Source of the DNA: an uncultured Clostridium sp.
GTDB taxonomy: Bacteria; Bacillota; Clostridia; Lachnospirales; Lachnospiraceae
Direction of reading: 5' to 3'
DNA: 64,000 nt
NCBI GenBank assembly: GCA_900549235.1
Contig: URNT01000003.1
Coordinates: 94,008-158,007 of the forward strand
Shown: positions 16,893 to 24,772 of the stretch, in pieces
Layout: each line of letters opens with the position of its first letter
Numbering within the stretch: position 1 is the first letter of the stretch
Program-made: the position numbers and the translations under genes
The notes under the pieces: model-generated
What the model was told of the DNA's origin: nothing
The model's database searches: none
The model's input: the letters and a program-made list of their open reading frames with translations, nothing else

Positions 16893-18785
16893 TTATACGA
16901 TCCGTTTAAACTTCTTTTCAAGCTCGTATTTGCTCATGGAAATGATAGTGGGCCGGCCATGGGGGCAGGCATATGGGTTTTCAAGGCCCAGGAGCTGGTC
17001 GATCAGCTCATTTGCTTCCGCGGCGGACATCTGGTGATGCCCCTTAACAGCCGCCTTACAGGACATGGAGGCTGCCTTTTCATAGATACTTTCCGGATTG
17101 TGGACGGCCGTATCCTCAGAAAGGCCGTCGATCATCTCAAGGAGCAGCTCCTTTTTGGCGATGGAAAACAGATTGGAGGGGACACCCCGGACGGCGTATT
17201 CTTTTCCACCGAAGGGCTCGATTTCAAAGCCCATCCGGGTGAAATGATCCATATACCTCTTTAAAAGCAGCTCCTCATTCATATTCAGAGTGAGGACAAT
17301 GGGCGGTTCTACCATCTGAGTGTCCTGGGTCCTGCTTTTCAGTGCGTTTATGGTCTTTTCATAAAGAACCTTTTCGTGAGCCGCGTGCTGATCGATGATA
17401 AACAGCTGCTCGTTATACTCTACCATCCAGTAAGTATCAAAGAGCTGTCCGATCAGTCTGTGGCTGGAACGGGACTTTGGATCCAGAAGTTTTCCGTCAA
17501 AGAGGGTAAGCTGTTCTGGCTGAGATTTTTTCTCCTTCTCCATCCGCTCTGCTGCCTGTTTCTGTTCCTCCCGGCGTTCCTTTAACCACTGAGGAATTTC
17601 CTCCTTCGCAAAGGAAGGCTTGGGAGGAGGTGTCTGGATGTAGCTGACGGGGGGGCGTTCCTGGAGGCTGGGAGCGGGAGAAGTGAGAGTTTTTCTCCGC
17701 TGTACTTCAAAGGGTTCCGGCCTTGGAGCCGGATTTTTCACGGTTTCCTTTGGCTTTTCTTCCTTTTTGGGTTCCAGCTCTACCTCCGGAATCAGTTCCT
17801 TGTGAGCCAGGGCATCAGAAACGGCCTTCAGCACACTGTTATAGATCCGTTCTCCGTCGCTGAAGCGCAGCTCCATCTTGGTAGGATGGACATTTACATC
17901 CAGAGACTGGGGATCGATGGTAAAATGAAGCATGGTAAAGGGATATTTATGCTGCATCATAAAGGGCTTATAGGCTTCCTCGATGGCCTTTGCCACAATG
18001 CTGCTTTTAATATATCTTCCATTGATAAAATAATTTTCATAATTGCGGTTGGCTCTTGCAATTACCGGCTTTCCGATATAGCCAAAGGTACGGATCCCGT
18101 CAGCTTCTGCTTCTACCTGGAGAAGGTTGACTGCGATCTCCCGGCCGAATACGGTGTAGATCAGATCCTTCAGATTGTGATTGCCGGAGGTGTAAAGCTT
18201 GTTCTGATTGTTCTGGATAAAGCGAATGGATACGTCAGGATGGGAAAGGGCAATTTTTTCCACCAGGGCTGCTACATGTGCTCCCTCTGTCATAGGGGTT
18301 TTTAAAAATTTCTTTCTGGCTGGGGTATTGAAAAATAGGTTTCTGGCGATAATGGTAGTTCCCTCCGGGGCCCCTACCTCCTCCAGGCTTCTCTCCTGCC
18401 CTCCTTCGATCTGGTAGCGGGTACCTGTCAGGCTGTCCCCTGTTTTACTGATCAGCTCTACCTGAGACACCGAGGCAATGCTTGCCAGAGCTTCGCCGCG
18501 GAATCCTAGGGATGAAATGGTAAAGAGATCCTCTACAGTCTGGATTTTGCTGGTGGCGTGGCGCAGGAAAGCCAATGGGATCTGATCCTTTGGGATACCG
18601 GAGCCGTTGTCCGTAACCCGAATCAGACTGCACCCGCCGTCCTTGATCTCGATGGTGACAGCGGTAGCGCAGGCGTCGATGGCATTTTCAAGAAGCTCCT
18701 TTACAACAGAAGCAGGCCGCTCGATCACTTCGCCAGCGGCAATTTTATTGATAGTATTCTGGTCTAAAACGGTAATTGCCGGCAT
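16893..18785 (-). CDS. mutL: DNA mismatch repair protein MutL
   Basis: MutL couples MutS mismatch recognition to strand incision. The 630-residue product has the N-terminal GHKL ATPase domain (ELLENAIDA, DNGSGI, GFRGEALASI), a Pro/Lys-rich linker at about residues 340-430 and a C-terminal endonuclease domain with DQHAAHEKVLYE and CPHGRPT. This is the metal-binding endonuclease signature of MutL in bacteria without MutH. mutS is not in this window. AGGAGG sits right after the rimM terminator T-run, so transcription must either read through that hairpin or start within rimM. Confidence 0.95.
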   Translation of the reverse strand: MPAITVLDQNTINKIAAGEVIERPASVVKELLENAIDACATAVTIEIKDGGCSLIRVTDNGSGIPKDQIPLAFLRHATSKIQTVEDLFTISSLGFRGEALASIASVSQVELISKTGDSLTGTRYQIEGGQERSLEEVGAPEGTTIIARNLFFNTPARKKFLKTPMTEGAHVAALVEKIALSHPDVSIRFIQNNQNKLYTSGNHNLKDLIYTVFGREIAVNLLQVEAEADGIRTFGYIGKPVIARANRNYENYFINGRYIKSSIVAKAIEEAYKPFMMQHKYPFTMLHFTIDPQSLDVNVHPTKMELRFSDGERIYNSVLKAVSDALAHKELIPEVELEPKKEEKPKETVKNPAPRPEPFEVQRRKTLTSPAPSLQERPPVSYIQTPPPKPSFAKEEIPQWLKERREEQKQAAERMEKEKKSQPEQLTLFDGKLLDPKSRSSHRLIGQLFDTYWMVEYNEQLFIIDQHAAHEKVLYEKTINALKSRTQDTQMVEPPIVLTLNMNEELLLKRYMDHFTRMGFEIEPFGGKEYAVRGVPSNLFSIAKKELLLEMIDGLSEDTAVHNPESIYEKAASMSCKAAVKGHHQMSAAEANELIDQLLGLENPYACPHGRPTIISMSKYELEKKFKRIV

Positions 18786-18804
18786 AAAATTTTGTCCTCC
18801 TTAT

Positions 18805-18835
18805 AAAAACACCGGCCCGCGAAACGCCGGGCCGG
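18805..18835 (-). terminator. Rho-independent terminator after rimM
   Basis: A strong GC hairpin with seven perfect pairs at its base (arms 18812-18818 and 18829-18835) is followed on the minus strand by GTGTTTTTA. It lies six bases after the rimM stop and only a few bases before the mutL ribosome site at 18796-18801. Confidence 0.82.
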
Positions 18836-18841
18836 CAATCA

Positions 18842-19354
18842 TTAAAGGTCCATAAGGCCGTCCAGCACATGGACTGTCATGCGTCCGGCTTCCAGATCCA
18901 CATTCAGGATACAGTCCTTGATGGCGGGAAGCATCAGCTCCCTGCCGTCTGGCCGCTCCACGATGTAGACATCATTTGCCCCGGTAAAGAGCACATCCTT
19001 CATAACGCCCAGGGGATTTCCCTCTTCATCTACTACCTCAAGGCCGATAAGATCCACGACAAAATTCTCGTCGGGGCTTAAAGCAACGGCCTGGTCTCTT
19101 GTGATCAGAAGATCCTTCTGGCGGTAAATTTCAATATCATTTATATTATCATATTCCTTGAATTTCAGGATCACCATGTTCTTAAAGAACTTGACCCCCT
19201 GGATGGTAAGGTGCAGGTGTTCCTTTCCAGTATCAAGGATCACTTCCTTCAGGTCATTAAAACGTCTGGGGTCATCGGTAGTTGGAAATACCTTGACTTC
19301 TCCGCGCACGCCGTGGGGGGAGGTGATGACGCCGACTCTCAGCAGGTCATTCAT
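18842..19354 (-). CDS. rimM: Ribosome maturation factor RimM
   Basis: RimM binds S19 and helps assembly of the 30S head. The 170-residue product has the N-terminal domain beginning MNDLLRVGVITSPHGVRGE and a C-terminal PRC-barrel with DLIGLEVVDEEG and MLPAIKDCIL. The start at 19354 is chosen because AAAGGAT precedes it and the family N-terminus begins there; the frame is open to 19393. In most Firmicutes trmD and rplS follow, but here a terminator ends the operon. Confidence 0.94.
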   Translation of the reverse strand: MNDLLRVGVITSPHGVRGEVKVFPTTDDPRRFNDLKEVILDTGKEHLHLTIQGVKFFKNMVILKFKEYDNINDIEIYRQKDLLITRDQAVALSPDENFVVDLIGLEVVDEEGNPLGVMKDVLFTGANDVYIVERPDGRELMLPAIKDCILNVDLEAGRMTVHVLDGLMDL

Positions 19355-19381
19355 ATTGTAATATCCTTTCTTAACAAACGA

Positions 19382-19405
19382 ACCGCCAGCCACAAGGCCA
19401 GCGGT
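19382..19405 (-). terminator. Hairpin between khpA and rimM
   Basis: Ten pairs including two G-U wobbles (arms 19382-19391 and 19396-19405) enclose a four-base loop. The following sequence is only modestly T-rich, so this may be a weak terminator or an mRNA processing hairpin that lowers rimM expression relative to rpsP. Confidence 0.4.
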
Positions 19406-19417
19406 CCCTTTTATTGA

Positions 19418-19645
19418 TTACTGAATCTCAACAATTACTTTCTTGTCTTCTTTAGATGCAGCGGCCTTGACTACGGAACGGATTGCTTTGGCGATCCTGC
19501 CCTGTTTGCCAATGACCTTGCCCATGTCGGCAGGAGCTACCTTGAGTTCAATCAATGTATCTTCGCCTTTCATTGATTCGGTAACAACAACTTCATCTGG
19601 ATTATCAACCAATGCTTTCGCAATCACTTCAACTAATTCCTTCAT
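19418..19645 (-). CDS. khpA: KH-domain RNA-binding protein KhpA
   Basis: This is a 75-residue single KH-domain protein. The RNA-binding GKVIGKQGRIAKAIRSVVKA loop contains the GXXG motif. In Firmicutes KhpA forms a complex with KhpB/EloR and affects cell elongation and RNA stability. Its place between rpsP and rimM is the conserved one (ylqC in Bacillus subtilis). The ATG is preceded by GGTGGAGAGATG. Confidence 0.93.
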   Translation of the reverse strand: MKELVEVIAKALVDNPDEVVVTESMKGEDTLIELKVAPADMGKVIGKQGRIAKAIRSVVKAAASKEDKKVIVEIQ

Positions 19646-19666
19646 CTCTCCACCTCATTTACATGA

Positions 19667-19909
19667 TTACTGAATGCCGGCGATCTTTAAGAGCTTGCTT
19701 ACAGTCTCAGTTGGCTGTGCGCCTGTTGATAACCATTTCTTAGCTGCTTCCTCATCAAACTTGATTACGCTTGGTTCCTTAGTTGGATCATAGTAACCAA
19801 CTTCCTCGATGAATTTTCCATCTCTTGGGGATCTGGAATCTGCAACAACGATTCTATAGAAAGGAGCCTTCTTCTGACCCATTCTTCTTAATCTCATCTT
19901 TACTGCCAT
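19667..19909 (-). CDS. rpsP: 30S ribosomal protein S16
   Basis: This is an 80-residue ribosomal protein that binds 16S rRNA in the 30S body. It starts MAVKMRLRRMGQKKAPFYRI, the S16 signature, and continues with VADSRSPRDGKFIEEVGYYDP. A strong GGAGGTG site lies before the ATG. It is cotranscribed with ffh and khpA, as in other Firmicutes. Confidence 0.97.
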   Translation of the reverse strand: MAVKMRLRRMGQKKAPFYRIVVADSRSPRDGKFIEEVGYYDPTKEPSVIKFDEEAAKKWLSTGAQPTETVSKLLKIAGIQ

Positions 19910-19976
19910 GTGATTTCACCTCCTTGTAAGTTTCTTATCATAGACATACAGGACGTACCTGTGTGACTAGCTTTTG

Positions 19977-21353
19977 TTAAAAGGGCAGCTTAAGCTTTCC
20001 GCCCATCAGTCCGCCAAGACCGCCGAAGCCGCCTTTGCGCTTTCCGCCTCCCATCATACCGGGCATTTGCTTCATCATCTTTTTCATCTGATCAAACTGC
20101 TTTACCAGACGGTTGACTTCGCTTATGTCCACGCCGGCGCCTTTTGCAATGCGCTGCTTTCTGGAAGGATTCATAAGACCGGGATTAGCCCGTTCTTCCT
20201 TTGTCATGGACAAGATAATGGATTCTACCCGGCGCATGGAGCGTTCGCCTTCATCCATATCAATACCGGACAGCTGGTTTCCCATACCTGGCATCATGGA
20301 AAGGATACTTCCCATACCGCCAAGCTTTTTGATCTGCTGCATCTGGCTTAAGAAGTCATTGTAATCGAACTCTGCCTTGCGCAGCTTCTGGCTCAGCTCC
20401 CTGGCCTGTTCTTCATCCACCTCAGCAGCGGCCTTTTCGATTAGGGACTGTATATCTCCCATCCCCAAGATCCTGGAGGCCATACGGTCCGGATAGAACT
20501 GCTCCAGATCGGATAATTTCTCGCCCATACCAATATATAAGATCGGTTTTCCTGTGACGGAGCGGATGGAAAGGGCCGCACCGCCTCGGGTATCGCCATC
20601 CAGCTTTGTGAGGATGACACCGTCGATCCCTATCTTGTCGTTAAATGTACCTGCCACGTTCACTGCATCCTGACCGGTCATGGCGTCTACAATGAGGATG
20701 GTCTGATGTACATCAACGGCTTCCTTGATCTCTACCAGCTCGTCCATCATGCCTTCGTCAATATGAAGGCGGCCGGCAGTATCCAGAATCACCACGTTCA
20801 TGCCGTTCTTTGAGGCATGCTCGATGGCTGCTTTTGCAATATCCACAGGCTTGTTTTTATCACCCATGGCAAATACGGGGATTCCTACCTTCTCACCATT
20901 GATCTGGAGCTGCTTGATGGCTGCGGGACGGTATACATCACAGGCCGTAAGAAGGGGCCTTCTTCCCTTTGCCTTCAGCTTTGCTGCGATCTTGGCTGTA
21001 GTAGTGGTTTTACCTGCGCCCTGAAGACCGGCCATCATAATGATCGTGATCTCGTTTGCAGGTTTAAGTGCAATCTCCGTGGTGTCAGAACCCATGAGCC
21101 GTACCAGCTCCTCGGTAACGATCTTGATCACGGTCTGCCCCGGGGTAAGGCTTCCAAACACATCCTCTCCCACGGCCCGTTCCTGGACTGAGGAGATAAA
21201 CTGCTTTACCACCTTGAAACTGACGTCTGCCTCTAAGAGCGCCATTTTGACTTCCTTTAAGGCAGCCTTTACATCGGCTTCCGTCAGACGGCCTTTGCCC
21301 CGCAGGTTTTTGAATATATTCTGTAGTTTATCGGATAAGCTTTCAAAAGCCAT
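19977..21353 (-). CDS. ffh: Signal recognition particle protein Ffh (SRP54)
   Basis: Ffh is the SRP GTPase that binds signal peptides and the SRP RNA and docks with FtsY. The 458-residue product has the N domain, the G domain with GLQGAGKTTTTAK, DTAGRLHID, TKLDGDTRGG and the GMGEKLSDLEQF closing loop, and the Met-rich M domain with repeated MMPGMG-type sequences. The C-terminus is glycine- and lysine-rich. It lies ten bases after ylxM, the normal arrangement. ftsY is elsewhere in the window beside smc. Confidence 0.97.
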   Translation of the reverse strand: MAFESLSDKLQNIFKNLRGKGRLTEADVKAALKEVKMALLEADVSFKVVKQFISSVQERAVGEDVFGSLTPGQTVIKIVTEELVRLMGSDTTEIALKPANEITIIMMAGLQGAGKTTTTAKIAAKLKAKGRRPLLTACDVYRPAAIKQLQINGEKVGIPVFAMGDKNKPVDIAKAAIEHASKNGMNVVILDTAGRLHIDEGMMDELVEIKEAVDVHQTILIVDAMTGQDAVNVAGTFNDKIGIDGVILTKLDGDTRGGAALSIRSVTGKPILYIGMGEKLSDLEQFYPDRMASRILGMGDIQSLIEKAAAEVDEEQARELSQKLRKAEFDYNDFLSQMQQIKKLGGMGSILSMMPGMGNQLSGIDMDEGERSMRRVESIILSMTKEERANPGLMNPSRKQRIAKGAGVDISEVNRLVKQFDQMKKMMKQMPGMMGGGKRKGGFGGLGGLMGGKLKLPF

Positions 21354-21363
21354 GGATAACCTC

Positions 21364-21708
21364 CTAAAGGGTGCCGGTGATCTGTCCGGACAATGTGCGG
21401 ATCTCCTCGATCAGGCGAAGGTCTTTTGTGCGGCTGCACTCTGCGGCCAGCTGCTCTACATTCCTTACCATATCGCGGATCTTTATGAACTTGGCTACCA
21501 GATGAAGCTTTGCCTCGTATTCCTCAAGAATACGGTCGCAGCGTTTTTTTAAATCATGTACGCCCTGACGGCTGATGCCCTGCTCCTTCGCAATCTCGCT
21601 GGGAGACAGGTCGTTGAACACCACGTCCTCATAGACACGGCGCTGGTGCTCTGTCAGCAGCTCGCCGTAAAAGTCATACAGTAAACCCTGTTCCACAATC
21701 TTTTCCAT
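21364..21708 (-). CDS. ylxM: YlxM/p13-like helix-turn-helix protein
   Basis: This is a small protein of 114 residues with a sigma-factor region-4-like helix-turn-helix (LSPSEIAKEQGISRQGVHDLKKRCDR). YlxM is always found upstream of ffh in Firmicutes and is thought to influence SRP function; a regulatory role in transcription is possible. I placed the start at 21708, where MEKIVEQGLLYDFYGELLT gives the family N-terminus and AGGTGATT precedes the ATG. The open frame to 21753 would overlap the upstream gene's stop. Confidence 0.88.
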   Translation of the reverse strand: MEKIVEQGLLYDFYGELLTEHQRRVYEDVVFNDLSPSEIAKEQGISRQGVHDLKKRCDRILEEYEAKLHLVAKFIKIRDMVRNVEQLAAECSRTKDLRLIEEIRTLSGQITGTL

Positions 21709-21749
21709 TTCAATCACCTGTGCTATCATACACGATGCAAAGCCATATG

Positions 21750-23126
21750 TCAAGCATTTTTACTTGACGATTTTGCTTTTTTGATTTTATCAATGGCAGC
21801 GGCGTTTAATATCAGGTTTTCGCCCAGAGGATTAATGACAATACCGTCCTCTCCCGCAATGGCAATGCCGTCCATAACAGGGATCACCATTGCGCCCCAC
21901 TCCTCCTTGCTGTAGGCTCTCTGGAAGTCCAGCCAGTCTGTGAACAGAGGAAGGAAGGCCCTGCCCTCGTTATCCTCTACACGGGGGATGTTCAGACTGG
22001 TATCCTGGGGTAAAATCCGTATACCCTGCTTTAAGGCCTCGCCTTTAACTGGGATCAGAAGCCTTGCCCGGCACAGTTCCTCCATCAGACGGCCTTCCTT
22101 TGCCTTAATATTGTCCTGGCGCTCTTTATAGGAAACCCGCCAGCGGACCTCTCCCAGGAAATCAGCCATGGCAAAACGCAGGGATGGATTAGTGACAGGA
22201 ACCTCCATGCGTTTTAACTGATCTTCATCGGGAGGAGGCAGGAGGTCTGCACGGTTAAGGACGATCTTGTAGGCGCCGTTGTCCACCAGAATCCGCTCCA
22301 TACCCAGGTAATAAAGCCAGGCAAACAGGCCGATATGTCCCGGAAGCCCGGAATCCTCCTTGGAAACTTCACGTACCAGAAGGTGGCGGTTCTGGCTGCC
22401 GTAGAAGGAGGCAGCCTGCTGGGCCAGCTTCTTGGCGGAGTAAACATCTACCGTATCCCCTGTGATAAAGGGCAGGCCGGTGGTTTCATCCAGGGTGATA
22501 TAAAGAGAGGGGGCATCATTCAGCTTATCTATAATGGTGGAAAAAAGAAGATTTCCTTTTTCCGCGTAATGTTCAACTGGCTCCTGGCTGTTCATGGACT
22601 GAAGGCTGCAAAGCAGGAAAATACACTCCTGGATTTTAAGAGGCTTAAGGTGCTCTGCAGGGATGCGCTCCTCTAAAAGAAGGGGAAGGAGCTCGTCCTC
22701 CCGTTCACTGCCCACCGGGCCGTCCTGAGTCTTTTTTGCCTGTCCGGGAACGCCCTCCCTGGCGATCCGCTCCTGAAGAGCCTGGGTCCGTTCGCTTGTT
22801 TCATTGACCAGTGTTCCGTCTGTGGGGATCTGGGATTTAATCACGCCTCCCAGCTTCAGGCCGTAATGGGCGCCGTAGGTGCCTCTTGCGTCAGAGACAG
22901 CCACCTTCATAATGTGGGTGCCCTGCTCAATACCCTCTACCGGACAGGAAAATAAGGGTTCTCCGTCTGCGTCCAGACAGATGGCCATGGTTCCGGGAGT
23001 GATCCGGCCATGCTTTAACCGCCCGGTCACAACGGCGCTGTCGCCGGTCTGTAAGGCGTAGGTATTGTCAATGGCAAATTCAAAGCCATCTGCCGCGCGT
23101 TTCTTTCCAAATGAAAATAATCCCAT
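21750..23126 (-). CDS. SseB-domain protein with N-terminal EF-Tu domain-2-like module
   Basis: The product has 458 residues. Positions about 15-105 resemble a translation-factor beta-barrel (EF-Tu domain 2), with TGDSAVVTGRLKHGRITPG and YGLKLGG. The C-terminal half has two SseB-like repeats. The first is around LDETTGLPFITGDTVDVYSAK. The second is clearer: LLIPVKGE, FLPLFTDWLDFQRAYSKEEW and GIVINPLGENLILN. SseB domains occur in enhanced-serine-sensitivity proteins of unclear role. No TM segment or signal peptide is evident, so it is likely cytoplasmic. It lies just upstream of ylxM-ffh. A -10 TATAAT with a poor -35 box lies near 23200. Confidence 0.68.
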   Translation of the reverse strand: MGLFSFGKKRAADGFEFAIDNTYALQTGDSAVVTGRLKHGRITPGTMAICLDADGEPLFSCPVEGIEQGTHIMKVAVSDARGTYGAHYGLKLGGVIKSQIPTDGTLVNETSERTQALQERIAREGVPGQAKKTQDGPVGSEREDELLPLLLEERIPAEHLKPLKIQECIFLLCSLQSMNSQEPVEHYAEKGNLLFSTIIDKLNDAPSLYITLDETTGLPFITGDTVDVYSAKKLAQQAASFYGSQNRHLLVREVSKEDSGLPGHIGLFAWLYYLGMERILVDNGAYKIVLNRADLLPPPDEDQLKRMEVPVTNPSLRFAMADFLGEVRWRVSYKERQDNIKAKEGRLMEELCRARLLIPVKGEALKQGIRILPQDTSLNIPRVEDNEGRAFLPLFTDWLDFQRAYSKEEWGAMVIPVMDGIAIAGEDGIVINPLGENLILNAAAIDKIKKAKSSSKNA

Positions 23127-23222
23127 GTAGGTCCTCCTGTAAGCTTTCTGAGGCTTGTCTGCCAGCAGAAAGTTAATTGTCTGATTCTTTATTATACACC
23201 AGTTGGCAGAAAAAGGGAAGGG

Positions 23223-23280
23223 ATAAAAAATACCGTTATGAAGCCGCTGGAGCCTATGGGCTCCGGGCTGTCATAACGGC
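23223..23280 (-). terminator. Strong terminator after citrate synthase gene
   Basis: A long hairpin (outer arms 23233-23240 and 23272-23279) with a GC-rich inner stem and a four-base loop is followed on the minus strand by a T6 run. It lies ten bases past the citrate synthase stop codon. Confidence 0.9.
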
Positions 23281-23290
23281 ATCAGTTTTT

Positions 23291-24649
23291 TTACCGCAGA
23301 TCCAGAGGATGGTAGGTCTCCTCTTTCATCACGCTGGTGTAGGCGGGACGGATGATCTTATCCATATTGATCAGCTCCTCGATGCGGTGGGCGCTCCAGC
23401 CTACGATCCTTGCAATGGCAAAGATCGGAGTGAACATCTCTGGCGGAATATCCAGCATACTGTAGACGAAGCCGCTGTAGAAATCCACATTGGCGCTTAC
23501 ACCCTTGTAGATCCGGCGCTCGTCGGCGATGATCTGGGGGCCCAGCTCCTCGATCATGGAGTAGAGCTGGAAATCGTCTATCCGGCCCTTCTCTTCTGAA
23601 AGCTGGCGCACAAAGCGCTTGAAGATCTCAGCGCGGGGGTCGGATTTTGAGTATACCGCATGGCCCATACCGTAGATCAGGCCTTTTTTATCAAAGGCTT
23701 CTTTGTGAAGAAGCTTTCTTAAGTAATCGGCTACCTGATCCCGGTCTTTTAGATCCTTTACCTCCCGGCGCAGGTCCTCCATCATCTCCACTACCTTGAT
23801 ATTGGCACCGCCATGTTTCGGTCCCTTTAAGGAGGCCAGGGCCGCGGAAATAACAGAATAGGTATCCGTTCCGGAGGAGGTGACCACATGGGTGGTAAAG
23901 GTGGAGTTATTGCCGCCGCCGTGTTCCATATGGAGGATCAGGGCCAGGTCAAGGACGTGGGCCTCCACCTGGGAATACTGCTTGTCAGGGCGCAGAAGGC
24001 GCAGCAGGTTTTCCGCAGTTGAAAGGTTTGGATCCGGCCGGTGGATGTACATGCTTTCATCCCGCTCATAATGGTTATAGGCGTGATAGCCATATACAGC
24101 CAGCATAGGCATAACGCTGATGAGCATCAGGCTCTGGCGCAGCACATTTGGAATGGAAATATCCCAGGCCTTGTCATCATAGGAGGCCAGGGTAAGGATG
24201 CTGCGGCTTAAGGACATCATCATGTCCCGGCTGGGGGCCTTCATCACCACATCCCGCACGAAATTCGTGGGAAGGGTCCGGCTGTAGGCCAGGCTTTCCT
24301 TAAAGCGGTCAAGCTGATCCTTATCAGGCAATTCTCCAAAAAGGAGCAGGTAAGCAATCTCTTCAAACCCGTATCGCTGGTCCTTTACAACACCTCCGAT
24401 CAGATCGTAAATGTTGTAGCCTCTGTAAAAGAGCCTTCCTTCACAGGGGACCTTTACTCCGTCCACCATTTTACTGGACTCGATCTTGGATACTTTTGTA
24501 AGCCCTGCCACTACGCCGCTGCCGTTTTTATCGCGCAGGCCGCGCTTTACGTCGTAGGTGTCATATAGACTCAGATCGATCCTCTCATCATTCAGGCAGA
24601 TCTCTGCCCACTGGCTTACATTATCCATAAATTCCTTTGTTTGAATCAT
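23291..24649 (-). CDS. gltA: Citrate synthase
   Basis: Citrate synthase condenses acetyl-CoA and oxaloacetate. The product has 452 residues. The catalytic residues are recognisable in MEHGGGNNSTF, GMGHAVYSKSDPR and the C-terminal FYSGFVYSMLDIPPEMF Asp region, with AHRIEE near the end. It is slightly longer than the 370-430 of many bacterial enzymes, with an N-terminal extension of about 60 residues before CEGRLFYRGY. The start at 24649 has AAAGGAGAG upstream; a second AGGAGG near 24676 has no start codon to serve. Its own promoter and terminator make it a single-gene unit, so it probably feeds glutamate synthesis rather than a full TCA cycle (inference). Confidence 0.92.
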   Translation of the reverse strand: MIQTKEFMDNVSQWAEICLNDERIDLSLYDTYDVKRGLRDKNGSGVVAGLTKVSKIESSKMVDGVKVPCEGRLFYRGYNIYDLIGGVVKDQRYGFEEIAYLLLFGELPDKDQLDRFKESLAYSRTLPTNFVRDVVMKAPSRDMMMSLSRSILTLASYDDKAWDISIPNVLRQSLMLISVMPMLAVYGYHAYNHYERDESMYIHRPDPNLSTAENLLRLLRPDKQYSQVEAHVLDLALILHMEHGGGNNSTFTTHVVTSSGTDTYSVISAALASLKGPKHGGANIKVVEMMEDLRREVKDLKDRDQVADYLRKLLHKEAFDKKGLIYGMGHAVYSKSDPRAEIFKRFVRQLSEEKGRIDDFQLYSMIEELGPQIIADERRIYKGVSANVDFYSGFVYSMLDIPPEMFTPIFAIARIVGWSAHRIEELINMDKIIRPAYTSVMKEETYHPLDLR

Positions 24650-24706
24650 GCGAACTCTCTCCTTTCGATAGTGTATCCTCCTATAATTGAAAACGATAAT
24701 AAACAT

Positions 24707-24735
24707 ATTTTATTCTATTTTCAGAAATTATGCAA
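24707..24735 (-). promoter_or_regulatory. Sigma-A-type promoter for citrate synthase
   Basis: A -35 box TTGCAT (24730-24735) and a -10 box TAAAAT (24707-24712) are separated by 17 bases within a very AT-rich region. They lie about 60 bases upstream of the start codon. Confidence 0.72.
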
Positions 24736-24772
24736 ATAGAATTTTTGGAAAATAAAACTTTAAAGTGTTAAA

